This document shows positions 1 to 7,874 of a stretch of DNA of 64,000 bases, one piece after another (positions within the stretch are counted from its first letter, which is position 1; every line of letters begins with the position of its first letter). The notes beneath the pieces are model-generated. The model saw nothing but the letters and a program-made list of their open reading frames with translations. It ran no database searches and had not been told where the DNA came from. Both the position numbers and the translations under genes were made by a program. The DNA comes from Bradyrhizobium acaciae (GTDB lineage Bacteria > Pseudomonadota > Alphaproteobacteria > Rhizobiales > Xanthobacteraceae): NCBI RefSeq assembly GCF_020889785.1, contig NZ_JACMYK010000007.1:62001-126000 (forward strand). The letters are read 5' to 3'.

Positions 1-147
1 TGGAGCTGCCCGGAAGGGTATCGATATCGAAAGTTGCAGGGGACGGCACCCCACGGTTTTTGCGCGGGCGCTTCGCCGAGGGCGGTATTTTCGGTTTATC
101 TGACGACCCAAACGCAAGAGCGTGAAGCTCTTTGTCGTTCCCGCTCA
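1..147 (-). CDS. N-terminus of an unidentified protein, cut by the window edge
   Basis: Reading the minus strand from an ATG at 147 gives 49 open codons with no stop before the left edge. The peptide begins MSGNDKELHALAF and then turns basic and proline-rich. A GAGG stretch lies just before the ATG. I do not recognise the family and cannot see its C-terminus, so it could still be a chance open frame. Confidence 0.38.
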
Positions 148-310
148 TGCCTCAACCCCGAGCTCCGAACAGTCTTCGATCAACTATGATTCGGGCTTCT
201 CGCGAGGAAGGGATTTAACGCGCAGGTGCGGCGGCGGAGTGGCTGTGGCGCGCAAATAGGACGATTGGTCTGTTAGTCCTGTATCTTGCTTTCCGATTAA
301 TCTGGCGGAT

Positions 311-368
311 CAGACTTTCCGCCCTCTCAAGGCTGAAACAGGGGGGTCGATTCCCCTCGGGAGCGCCA
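311..368 (+). tRNA. Possible tRNA 3'-end remnant
   Basis: The last 31 bases can be laid out as a T-arm (GGGGG / CCCCT stem around GTCGATT), a 3' acceptor strand CGGGAGC, discriminator G and encoded CCA. The T-loop has G where T54 is expected, and no matching 5' acceptor strand (GCTCCCG) is visible upstream. This looks like an attachment-site scar or decayed tRNA. The discriminator G would suit a serine tRNA, which is a weak inference. Confidence 0.3.
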
Positions 369-810
369 GTGATGTCAATGGCTTAGATCCGTTTGACAAA
401 AATAGTCGAATATCCGCCATAAGCATTGGCGAACGCGGGCGAACTAACGTCGCGGGTTAATCGGCTCAGCCGCTGCTTATCCTCACGGTCTTCCACCGTT
501 GAGAGACCGATGCTTCCGACGCGCTGGCCAACCGATCCGCCCGTGCAGTCAGTCGCGCATGAATGCATTCTTTGCGATCCGAACGGCACCGAGATCCACG
601 ATCATGAGCCAATCGCCAAGTATGTAAATCGAGAATTGCAGCGCAAGCTTCGGCATCTTCGGCCGAGCAACCGAGGTCGGCCCAGAAGCAAGATGCAATT
701 ACAGTATCTCGCTGTCAGGCCAAGCAATCCGAGCGCTCAATTTCGCGATGGTGAAAGTCGACGGCAACATTGGAAGCTCCTTGGTGTTGTCGCGTCGTAT
801 GAGCGCTTCG
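369..810. other. Stretch without a convincing gene
   Basis: Open frames exist on both strands, but the plus-strand one runs through the tRNA remnant at 811-860 and has no recognisable protein character. A minus-strand 68-residue frame (383-589) is serine/arginine-rich and unidentified. The segment lies between two tRNA 3' ends, so it is most simply read as residue of past integration and excision. Confidence 0.4.
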
Positions 811-860
811 TCAGGCTCATAACCTTGAGGTCGCTGGTTCAAATCCGGCTCCCGCAACCA
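811..860 (+). tRNA. tRNA-fMet 3'-half remnant (CAT anticodon)
   Basis: The segment reads as the 3' half of an initiator-type tRNA: anticodon loop with CAT, variable region AGGTC, a T-loop TTCAAAT and an acceptor end CTCCCGCAACCA. Initiator tRNAs of this group start CGCGGG and pair with CCCGC, but no such 5' half is found directly upstream, so only the 3' part is present. Integrating elements commonly duplicate tRNA 3' ends, which makes this a good candidate attachment-site copy for the island that follows. Confidence 0.55.
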
Positions 861-966
861 ACAGCACACTCAGACAGGTACGAGAGAATTGACCTGAATC
901 GCCAAGGGGGCTACGCTAATCCGCGTATTAGCGTCTTAAGAGCATCGACGCATGCAAGGGAGTGTT

Positions 967-1302
967 ATGGCGACTGAGAAGACTTTCGGCGGGGCCATCG
1001 CCGAGGCCCGGAAGGCAAAGAGCTGGAGCTTAAAGGATCTGGCATCGCGGATTTTGCGTGAAGATGAGGAGCCCATCTCACCGCAATACCTGAATGACAT
1101 TGAACACGATCGCCGCAGCCCATCTTCTGATCGCATGGTGCAACAATTCGCCGACGTGCTCGGTATCAATCGCGATTGGCTCTACTATTTAGCAGGACGA
1201 TTTCCTGAGGATGTACGAGTCCGCAACCTCACAGAAAAAGAAGTGACCGACGCGATGCTTGCTTTCCGAGGTGGGCCGCCGAAAGGAAGGACGCGGCGAT
1301 AG
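967..1302 (+). CDS. XRE-type helix-turn-helix regulator
   Basis: A 111-residue protein with a Cro/CI-like helix-turn-helix over roughly residues 6-75, including the segment SPQYLNDIEHDRRSPS typical of the recognition helix and following turn. I chose ATG 967 because AAGGGAG lies at 956-962; an in-frame ATG at 952 is an alternative. The stop overlaps the following ImmA/IrrE-type gene, so the two are almost certainly co-translated. In such pairs the HTH protein represses and the metallopeptidase relieves repression by cleaving it. That is known for the families; the target promoter here is inferred to be this operon or the ubiquitin-like operon behind it. Confidence 0.85.
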   Translation: MATEKTFGGAIAEARKAKSWSLKDLASRILREDEEPISPQYLNDIEHDRRSPSSDRMVQQFADVLGINRDWLYYLAGRFPEDVRVRNLTEKEVTDAMLAFRGGPPKGRTRR

Positions 1303-2023
1303 GGTGCGATACGTTCCGGACAAGACTGGCAGATTTTCGCAGCGCCCGCACTTCAAGCCGCAGGAGCTTGATCGGGAGTGCGAGAGCATCGTTGCCAGCT
1401 TTCTGAAGGAGCGTCGTGGGGAAGTCAGCTATCCCATTTCAACGGACGAATTAACGGTTCTGATCGAGCGCGATACAGAATCCCTCGATCAATTCGCCGA
1501 TCTTTCGGAGTACGGTCCCAATGTCGAGGGTCTGACCCTCTTTCAGCCCGGCCGTAAGCCGCAGGTCAAGATTTCGGCTCGTCTTGCGGAGGACGAACGT
1601 CGGCAAAATCGCCTTCGTACGACCTTGGCCCATGAGTACGGGCATGTCCGGTTTCATGCCATTCTCTGGGATATGGAGCCTCCCAGCGCCGATTTGCTGA
1701 AACGCAAACCTACCGCCAACATGCAAATCTGCTACCGCGATACCATGCTCGATGCGGTGCAGACGGATTGGATGGAGTGGCAGGCGGGATATGCGTGCGG
1801 TGCGTTCCTGATGCCGGCATCGGCGCTTCGGCGGCTCATCAGGTCGTACATGGAGCGGCACGGACTATTCGGAGTCGTCGGTGAACGCGATCCGCACGGA
1901 CAGGATCTGATCGAAATTGTGAAGAGCGGGTTCGAGGTTTCCGGCGACGCCGCCCGCATCCGCCTGATCAAACTCGGAATTATCGGTCCGACTGGGGCCG
2001 GGCCCTCACTTTTCAACTTCTAA
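1259..2023 (+). CDS. ImmA/IrrE family zinc metallopeptidase
   Basis: The 254-residue frame carries HEYGH at residues 125-129, the HExxH zinc site of ImmA/IrrE peptidases, followed by a conserved Trp-rich segment (residues ~160-170) that matches this family. ATG 1259 overlaps the XRE gene by 44 bp; GTG 1304, two bases after the XRE stop, is an equally reasonable start giving 239 residues. The enzyme is expected to cut a cognate HTH repressor in response to a signal. Its position directly before a ubiquitin-like conjugation operon suggests that it controls that operon. Confidence 0.85.
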   Translation: MLSEVGRRKEGRGDRVRYVPDKTGRFSQRPHFKPQELDRECESIVASFLKERRGEVSYPISTDELTVLIERDTESLDQFADLSEYGPNVEGLTLFQPGRKPQVKISARLAEDERRQNRLRTTLAHEYGHVRFHAILWDMEPPSADLLKRKPTANMQICYRDTMLDAVQTDWMEWQAGYACGAFLMPASALRRLIRSYMERHGLFGVVGERDPHGQDLIEIVKSGFEVSGDAARIRLIKLGIIGPTGAGPSLFNF

Positions 2024-2127
2024 TCCACAGGCACCGGGGCCCGGGAATGCCCTGGGTTGTAGTCGCTGAGGTTTTGTAGTACGCTCTTTAGCAGATCGGC
2101 GGATATGCTGCTGAGCTGAGAAAGGGA

Positions 2128-2340
2128 ATGTCGATGTCGAAGCACTGCAAAACCGGCCTTGATAACCGTTGTCGCGACCGAGATGGCGAGATTCGTCGGA
2201 AGCGCGGCGATACCTTGGTTGGAACACTGCGCAAGACTTACGGGGATGACTTTGCGCCCAGCGTTCGCAGCGACATGCGACTCGACACGCTGCGCGATCG
2301 CATGGGCGCTTCGCTTTCCAAGATTCTCAAGGGAGACTGA
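2128..2340 (+). CDS. Small conserved hypothetical protein
   Basis: A 70-residue basic protein whose start SMSKHCKTGLDNRCRD and segment RRKRGDTLVGTLRKTYG match, from memory, a small hypothetical protein that recurs in rhizobial genomes. Purine-rich sequence (AAAGGGAATG) precedes the ATG. It ends two bases before the tandem-ubiquitin gene, so it is the first gene of that operon. I know no function for it. Being basic and small, it could bind nucleic acid or be a conjugation target, but nothing in the sequence decides this. Confidence 0.6.
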   Translation: MSMSKHCKTGLDNRCRDRDGEIRRKRGDTLVGTLRKTYGDDFAPSVRSDMRLDTLRDRMGASLSKILKGD

Positions 2341-2342
2341 AT

Positions 2343-2807
2343 ATGTCGGACCACCAGCACGAAGTGCGTATCCACATCGATCAGAAGCTGCTGCACTCGC
2401 CGAACCCGACATCGGGTGCCGATCTTTACGAGCTCGGGCATGTCCCGGACGGGAAGGTGCTCTACAAGGAGGTTCAGGGCGATCACGAAGACAAACTCGT
2501 GCGGATTGATAGCCCGAAGATCGAGCTGACCGAAGACGAGCACTTCCATAGCGGCGACGCTCCCGAGAAGCACTACGTCATCATCGTCAACACCGATCCC
2601 GTGGTCGTCGATCATGACGTTTTGACGTTTGACGAACTCGTCAAGATCGCGTTTCCAGTTCTCCCGACCGGCACAGACCCGGAATTCACGGTGAGCTTTG
2701 AACACGCCAAGAGCATTCCGCATCACGGCGACCTCCCGCAGGGAGGGTCTGTCACGGTCAAGAAACACGGTACCATCTTCGATGTCGATCATACCAATCG
2801 ATCGTAG
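2343..2807 (+). CDS. Multiubiquitin-domain protein (tandem ubiquitin-like modifier)
   Basis: The 154 residues split into two similar halves, about 5-75 and 76-154. Each begins with a short strand (HEVRIHID; KHYVIIVN) and has the layout of the prokaryotic multiubiquitin family. The second half ends with the family's typical GTIFDVDHTNRS tail. Neither half ends in Gly-Gly, so conjugation would need trimming or a different C-terminal chemistry. The gene overlaps the downstream E2/E1 gene by 26 bp. Family knowledge (multiubiquitin next to E2/E1 fusions in mobile regions) supports a role as the modifier in a ubiquitin-like pathway. Confidence 0.85.
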   Translation: MSDHQHEVRIHIDQKLLHSPNPTSGADLYELGHVPDGKVLYKEVQGDHEDKLVRIDSPKIELTEDEHFHSGDAPEKHYVIIVNTDPVVVDHDVLTFDELVKIAFPVLPTGTDPEFTVSFEHAKSIPHHGDLPQGGSVTVKKHGTIFDVDHTNRS

Positions 2808-3963
2808 CCCTGACCTCCAGCGGCTGCGCAAGGAGGGCTACAATGTTCTGGTAACGAACGCCGGCAACCTGGTTGTTCAAGACGTGCCCTACGTCGACAG
2901 CAAGCGCGAGATCGCGATCGGCGCGCTCGCGTCAAACCTGGATCTTGCGGGCGATATCACCGCGCAGCCGCAGGATCACACCGCCAAATTCATCGGTGAA
3001 TATCCCTGCGATAGCCAGGGGAACACGTTGACTGTCTTGCAGCATGCTAGCGGCTCGTTCGACCTTGGGAGCGGGTTTGTCGCCCAGCATTCCTTCTCGC
3101 GAAAGCCCGCCTGTGGGCATTACGAAAATTACTATGAAAAGATGACGGCCTATATCGCGCTTCTCGGCAAGCACGTCGCTGTCGTCGACCCTTTGGCTAC
3201 AGCTAAAACCCACAGGGTCATTGAGCCTGAAGACGACAACTCACCTTTCAATTACCTCGATACGGCGTCGGCGCGCGCGGAAATTAACACCATCACCGCA
3301 AGGCTCGCCGATGATGCGATCGCGATTGTGGGGATTGGCGGGACCGGCTCTTACGTGCTCGACATGGTGGCCAAGACGCCCGTCAAGAAGGTCCACATTT
3401 TTGATGCCGACCGTTTCTTGACACACAACGCTTTCCGCGCGCCTGGCGCCCCGGCAATTGAGGAATTACGGGAGCAGCCGCTCAAAGTGGAGTATTTCGC
3501 GTCAATCTATGCCCATATGCATCGTGGAATCGTCCCGCATCCCTTCCATATTGATGCGACGAACCTCGACGAGTTGAGCGGCATGTCGTTCGTCTTTCTC
3601 TGCATGGAAGGGGGAGCTGCCAAGCGCGCAATCGTCGACAAGCTTGAAGCGCTCGGAATACCGTTCGCTGACGTCGGAATGGGCTTGTACGCCAAGCGCA
3701 ATTCCCTTGGCGGTATGCTACGCAGCGTCATAAGCCTTCCAGATGCCCGCGAAAGCGCTCGTGCACGCATCCCTTTTGCGACCGACGATGTAAACAACGA
3801 ATACGATAAGAACATCCAGGTTGCGGATCTCAACGCACTCAATGCTTGTCTCGCCGTGATCGCATGGAAGAAGCTGCGCGGCTTTTACTTTGACTTGGGT
3901 AAAGAGCGGTTTGTGTCATATACAATTGCAAACACCCTGCTCGCTAAGAGCGATACTCTATGA
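2782..3963 (+). CDS. E2-like / ThiF E1-like fusion enzyme
   Basis: A 393-residue protein. Residues ~1-165 match the domain usually found in front of these ThiF proteins (DUF6791, E2-like). They contain the segment HSFSRKPACGHYENYYEKM, with a Cys that could carry a thioester. From about residue 180 comes the adenylation domain, with the nucleotide-binding GIGGTGSYVLD and the acidic FDAD after the second strand. I chose ATG 2782 over the longer frame because the extra N-terminus is only the antisense-like overlap with the multiubiquitin gene. The enzyme should adenylate the modifier C-terminus and pass it on. It overlaps the next gene by 4 bp (ATGA). Confidence 0.85.
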   Translation: MSIIPIDRSPDLQRLRKEGYNVLVTNAGNLVVQDVPYVDSKREIAIGALASNLDLAGDITAQPQDHTAKFIGEYPCDSQGNTLTVLQHASGSFDLGSGFVAQHSFSRKPACGHYENYYEKMTAYIALLGKHVAVVDPLATAKTHRVIEPEDDNSPFNYLDTASARAEINTITARLADDAIAIVGIGGTGSYVLDMVAKTPVKKVHIFDADRFLTHNAFRAPGAPAIEELREQPLKVEYFASIYAHMHRGIVPHPFHIDATNLDELSGMSFVFLCMEGGAAKRAIVDKLEALGIPFADVGMGLYAKRNSLGGMLRSVISLPDARESARARIPFATDDVNNEYDKNIQVADLNALNACLAVIAWKKLRGFYFDLGKERFVSYTIANTLLAKSDTL

Positions 3964-4388
3964 ATAAGATCGACTCCATCCGCCCCGTATTTGTCGATCG
4001 GATACCCAAACTCCTCGACAATGGTGTTGTTTACATCTCGCAGAAATACGCGACCGCTGCTCATAACTGCTGTTGCGGGTGCGGTACCAAGATTGTGACG
4101 CCGCTTAAGCCGCGACGCTGGCGATTGGAGACGCAAGGCGACTCCGTAAGCATCTATCCGTCAATCGGCAATTGGAGTGCGGGCTGCCAATCTCACTACT
4201 GGATCAGGGACAACCGTATCGATTGGGCGCTTGGCTTTACCCCTGCTCAGATCGCAGCGAACCGCGCAAGTGACCAGCGCATGCGGCAACAGGCGCATGC
4301 GGAGCGTTACAGGAGTGAACGTGGATTTTGGGGACGCCGTTGGGACGCACTCAAAGACCTGTGGCAGGCGCTTACGAGTTGGTTCTAA
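3960..4388 (+). CDS. DUF6527 cysteine-rich protein of the ubiquitin-like operon
   Basis: A 142-residue protein with a CCCGCG cluster near residue 40 and a later C-x-SHYWI segment near residue 80, a layout I associate with DUF6527. The spacing suggests a bound metal. The last 45 residues are basic and tryptophan-rich. Its ATG overlaps the E1 stop, so it belongs to the same operon. No JAB-type peptidase or RING protein is visible in this operon, so this protein is the only candidate for a ligase, adaptor or deconjugase role. That role is inference only. Confidence 0.75.
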   Translation: MNKIDSIRPVFVDRIPKLLDNGVVYISQKYATAAHNCCCGCGTKIVTPLKPRRWRLETQGDSVSIYPSIGNWSAGCQSHYWIRDNRIDWALGFTPAQIAANRASDQRMRQQAHAERYRSERGFWGRRWDALKDLWQALTSWF

Positions 4389-4440
4389 TTCCCTTAGGAT
4401 CGCGACCGTCAGGAATTGCCGGATTCCGCAGCGCCACACG

Positions 4441-4777
4441 CTCCGGGGGAGGCGCGCAGATCGGCTTCAGCTCTGAGTTGCGGTCGGGGGCAAATCCGCG
4501 CGAATATCCTGTCAAATTCACGAACTACAATGTTCGGGAGCCTATGACTCTGTACTCGCCCCAACAGGGGGGCTACTTCGCCCACAAGGTAACCCTGGAG
4601 GGAATTGGAGAGGACACGCTCGCGCAATCTCTCTCCACGGCGCGCGTCGATACCCGATACCGTCATCGCCGAGCTGCTCGAAGCCAAGGCCAAAATGGTG
4701 AGGACACCGAAGCGTCCTTCCAAGAAACTCCGACGCGGACGAAGCGGTTCGCGCAGGATGGAAGGGTATAGCGGCTA
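4441..4777 (+). pseudogene. Frameshifted remnant of an unidentified gene
   Basis: Two frames together read like one protein. The first covers REYPVKFTNYNVREPMTLY through SLSTARVD. After a shift at about 4651-4654 the other continues PDTVIAELLEAKAKM to a basic tail and TAA at 4775-4777. Neither frame has a convincing start. The pieces have protein-like composition, whereas the continuations past the break are arginine-rich shadows. I do not recognise the family. Confidence 0.35.
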
Positions 4778-4893
4778 AAACCAGATGGATACCAATACAA
4801 GTGAGGCGCCCCTGCCGAGAGATCGGCGGGGGCGTTCTGTGCCGATGAATGACGGGGACGCTATGATGAACGCGATCAACCGGAGCCACTACC

Positions 4894-5367
4894 ATGCGCA
4901 AAGCAGAAGCCAGCGTCAGGCCGGCAGATGCCGTGTCCTGCTATATCCTTCAGATCGAGAATTGGGACTGGAGCTACAGTTTTGGCTTGAACGATCCTCG
5001 TTACGATGACCAGCGCCTATAGCGACCACCGCCATCTGGTTCTGCGCTCGAAACTGCTGCTTCCCAGCAAGCTCAAAAGCAAAGCAGAAAGTTCCGAGCT
5101 CACCTTCATGCCACATGCGCAGCTCGTAGCCTTCAAAGGAGCATGAACAAAGGCCGCTCGGCATGGGCTATATCGATCTGCGTGACGCGGGCGTATTGGG
5201 GATTCACCATGGCCGCCGATGCACTTGGTCCCGTCATGCAGATGCTGATCGGGGGACGCTTCAAGTTCATTATCCTGGACGGCGAGTCGATGAATTATCG
5301 GAAGGCACGAATCCGACACTACCGCTTCGAACCGCGGATGGAGCTTGATGACTATCCAGACGGATAG
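4894..5367 (+). pseudogene. Conserved hypothetical gene broken by three frameshifts
   Basis: A continuous protein can be followed only by changing frame three times. MRKAEASVRPADAV to PRYDDQR lies in one frame and ends at a TAG at 5020. The next piece, LYSDHRHLVLRSKLLLPSK to AFKGA, ends at a TGA at 5144. Then EQRPLGMGYIDLRDAGVLG leads, after a shift near 5200, into MAADALGPVMQMLIGGRF to the end. The restored protein is about 155 residues. The pattern resembles a hypothetical protein I recall from Bradyrhizobium, but I know no function. It shows that the region after the ubiquitin-like operon is decaying. Confidence 0.5.
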
Positions 5368-5412
5368 CCACGCCAATTGCGTGCCTAGCTCGGTAAACGC
5401 CACGGGGACGGA

Positions 5413-5565
5413 TTGACGGTAGGTGCCTTCTCTGTTCTGCTACCAGAACGGGATTTTCGCTCGCCTCTCGCGGTTCGCGATGCCGCCGCGGCGTTCAGCT
5501 ATTTTCTTATGGGCATTGGCGCTTATGACTCAAAAATTGATGCTGTGCAGGCTTGTCTGGGCTGA
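5413..5565 (+). CDS. Possible small protein with TTG start, overlapping the HNH gene
   Basis: Starting at TTG 5413, a 50-residue frame reads TVGAFSVLLPERDFRSPLAV and continues through an alanine-rich, then YDSKIDAVQACLG end at TGA 5563. It is more protein-like than the competing frame and overlaps the proposed HNH start by 26 bp, as coupled genes do. It could equally be the tail of a lost upstream gene. No family recognised. Confidence 0.25.
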   Translation: MTVGAFSVLLPERDFRSPLAVRDAAAAFSYFLMGIGAYDSKIDAVQACLG

Positions 5566-6436
5566 AGAGTACAAATCGAAAGACGAGCCCATTTTTGCAG
5601 GCAATATGAAGTATCCCGCCGCTCACGATCTCGCACTCGAGCGACTGAATTTTGCCGATGAGAACGGGGCGGTACGTGGCTTCGTTGAGAACCGCGGACA
5701 GAACTTCGACCTGCGCAAATTGGGAGCGAGGGAGTCCAATGACGCTGTCTCTGGAGTGACCATCATCTTTTGCGCTGTCGATGAACGAAGCAGGAAGTTG
5801 CGCGTGGTCGGCTGGTACGAGAATGCGACCGTGTATCATAAGCTCCAGAAGCCGAAAAAGGGCTCGATCCGCGGAAATTGGGAGTATTATTTCGAGGCCT
5901 CATCGAAGGACGCTCATCTGATACCCGGAACGGCGCGCGACCTCGTCGTGCCCCGAAAGACTAGGACCACTGATAAGGGCTTCATCGGACAGCGCTGCGT
6001 GTTTTATCCGGCCGATAACCCGAACTATGAGCGGTTTCTGAAGAGCTTCGAGCTACTCCGAAATGATGAGTTGGTTCGTGGCTCTGACGACATCGACCAG
6101 AGCGAGTTTCAGGAAGGGCAGCGAGCCTCGCGCGAAACGAGATATTTTGCGCGCAATCCAAAGCTGGTGAAAGCCGCGAAAATCCACTACGGCACCAGTT
6201 GCCTTGCATGCGGCTTCAACTTCGCGGAATTCTACGGCGATATCGGCGAGGAATTTATCGAAGTCCATCACAAGCGGCAGATGGCGGACGACAAGGTTCG
6301 GTTAAAGACCGTCGCTGATGTGGATGTCCTGTGCGCCAATTGTCATCGCATGGTTCACAGGCGCGCCGTCCCGCTTACGCTTGCGGAACTCAAGGCCTTG
6401 ATCCGCGAACAACAGAAACCTCGCAAACGCGCCTAG
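5540..6436 (+). CDS. HNH endonuclease with N-terminal YopA-like or unknown domain
   Basis: The C-terminal third carries a classic HNH site: CxxC at residues 221-224 (CLAC), the catalytic pair HH at 243-244 (EVHHKRQ) and a second CxxCH in VLCANCHRMVHR, so the zinc and catalytic residues are complete. The N-terminal ~190 residues resemble the region that precedes HNH in a family of stand-alone restriction-like nucleases (segment RVVGWYENATVYHK). I chose ATG 5540 (298 residues) because the longer frame adds an arginine-rich segment that looks out of frame, and family members begin near this tryptophan-containing segment. It is probably a DNA-cutting defence or mobile-element enzyme. The N-terminal assignment is uncertain. 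Confidence 0.8.
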   Translation: MLCRLVWAEEYKSKDEPIFAGNMKYPAAHDLALERLNFADENGAVRGFVENRGQNFDLRKLGARESNDAVSGVTIIFCAVDERSRKLRVVGWYENATVYHKLQKPKKGSIRGNWEYYFEASSKDAHLIPGTARDLVVPRKTRTTDKGFIGQRCVFYPADNPNYERFLKSFELLRNDELVRGSDDIDQSEFQEGQRASRETRYFARNPKLVKAAKIHYGTSCLACGFNFAEFYGDIGEEFIEVHHKRQMADDKVRLKTVADVDVLCANCHRMVHRRAVPLTLAELKALIREQQKPRKRA

Positions 6437-6562
6437 AACTGACCTCTTTCTGTTGGGGCGCCCGGCTGCGCCGGTCAGGCTCTACACCTCCGGTTGCGCG
6501 GCGTGGAGCCGCGAGGTCTCCGCCCTACGGGTAACGATCCTTCGCGCTGCTCAGCAGATGGG

Positions 6563-7111
6563 TTATCGTGTCAAGTCGACGAGCGGTTTGCAGGCAAGCC
6601 AGGATGCCGCGATGAGGTCGATGGCATCTTCTTGTCGAAGCTCCGGGCAGCGGTCGTAGCGGAATATGACGCCCATCTGGATTTGATAGTTCGTGCCTTT
6701 CTTGTCGGCAAAGGCCCCGTAGGCTGCCGACAGCCAGCGCGGCTGCACCTTGGGCGGTCCGCCGGATGCTAACGCCGTGCGGAGATCGAAATCGATCCTC
6801 GCATCAATGAACGGCACTGCCCTTTGCGAGGGGTAGCGCCTCTGGACACCACGGAACCACGGCGTTGCGGCCTTATGGCGCCGCAGGAGCGGCTTCATTC
6901 TGGCGAGGATATCCCGGATCAACTCTTCAAACCCCTGCTCCCCGAGATTGACGAGGTTTCGCCGCATCCTGCTGTTGACGGAATTCGGCACGGTTACCAC
7001 CGCCTCGATCGCGCTGGCGACGATCCCGAGCGTCAGGTGCGGATACTTCGTGAAGTTCTCATCTTTCGACTTTCGACGCGCTCGAAAGCGAAAGAAAATC
7101 CCATACGGCAT
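6563..7111 (-). CDS. Hypothetical protein
   Basis: A 182-residue minus-strand frame with balanced composition. It includes the helical segment EELIRDILARMKPLLRRH and a C-terminal EDAIDLIAASWLACKPLVD. No motif is recognisable. The N-terminus (MPYGIFFRFRARRKSK) is basic and could be internal to a longer ancestral gene, because no convincing ribosome site precedes it. It lies alone between the HNH gene and a small minus-strand gene. Confidence 0.5.
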   Translation of the reverse strand: MPYGIFFRFRARRKSKDENFTKYPHLTLGIVASAIEAVVTVPNSVNSRMRRNLVNLGEQGFEELIRDILARMKPLLRRHKAATPWFRGVQRRYPSQRAVPFIDARIDFDLRTALASGGPPKVQPRWLSAAYGAFADKKGTNYQIQMGVIFRYDRCPELRQEDAIDLIAASWLACKPLVDLTR

Positions 7112-7252
7112 CTCCCTGCCGACCCGTAATAGCCGGACGGCCCGGGGCCTTGGGGGTCATGCCGAGAACCGCGCGGAGGTCGCGGTTGCCGCGCAACTCA
7201 CCAAGCGCAAGACCAAGCACCCGCTTGCCTTCGAGATAGGTGAAAGGGTGGC

Positions 7253-7441
7253 CTATGTCGGCTTCTGAAGATCAATGTCTTTTGGATTGGCTGCAAGCAG
7301 TTGAAATAAGGCTCGGTCGCCCATGTATTTCGCGGCCTGTCGGGTCTTCTCTCGTCCTGCGAGCAAGGTTCTCTCGGATTGATCGCGAACTTGCCAATCC
7401 CAACCCCGTCTGCCTCTGTCTTTTAGGACAATCTCCAACAT
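7253..7441 (-). CDS. Small conserved hypothetical protein
   Basis: A 62-residue protein, MLEIVLKDRGRRGWDWQV with later GREKTRQAAKYMGDRALFQLL. The W-x-W-QV strand followed by GREKTR and a helix ending in RALFQLL is a pattern I recall from many short Bradyrhizobium hypothetical proteins. No function is known. It stands alone. Confidence 0.55.
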   Translation of the reverse strand: MLEIVLKDRGRRGWDWQVRDQSERTLLAGREKTRQAAKYMGDRALFQLLAANPKDIDLQKPT

Positions 7442-7691
7442 CGTCAGACATTGCCCTCAGCCTGCCGGTGAGCGTATCCGGATCAATACGGGACCCAGCT
7501 CGAGCCATGTCGCCTCGGCGCCCCTGGATTTAAGTATGTGAAAGCCGGAACTGACCGTTCCACACAAACTCTCGTATCCGCCCTCTAAACCGCGCAGGGC
7601 GGTTCGCGTGAAGCGATCACTGGCTTCTTCACCTCCAGGAAGCCAGGGGTCCACAGGAGACCTGGATTTGAACCAGAAGTCCCCCTTATTG

Positions 7692-7874
7692 GTGAACGTC
7701 GTGAATCCTGACGCATTTTCGGGAAAGGGCAGCATCATTGTAGTTGAATACTCGGACCCGGAAGCGGCAATGAGAGCGGCTAAGAAGATCGCTGAAGAGA
7801 CCGGACGCACGGTCACAGTGCGCGATGAAAACATGAACGTGCTTGGTACGATACCGAAACCTACTGCGCATTGA
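7692..7874 (+). CDS. Small conserved hypothetical protein
   Basis: From GTG 7692 the frame gives 60 residues with a strand-helix-strand outline (GSIIVVEYSDPEAAMRAAKK followed by GRTVTVRDENMNVLGTI). The longer frame from 7608 adds a low-complexity start, so I prefer the internal GTG, without strong ribosome-site support. The fold looks like a small ferredoxin-like unit. Function unknown. Confidence 0.4.
   Translation: MNVVNPDAFSGKGSIIVVEYSDPEAAMRAAKKIAEETGRTVTVRDENMNVLGTIPKPTAH

Noticed and set aside
1-370. tmRNA as origin of the left tRNA-like end
   Set aside because: No tag-peptide coding sequence or partner half was found; the minus strand of 1-147 reads better as a protein N-terminus.
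426-977. Plus-strand open frame of 183 codons
   Set aside because: It reads through the initiator-tRNA remnant, has skewed composition and overlaps the start of the XRE gene.
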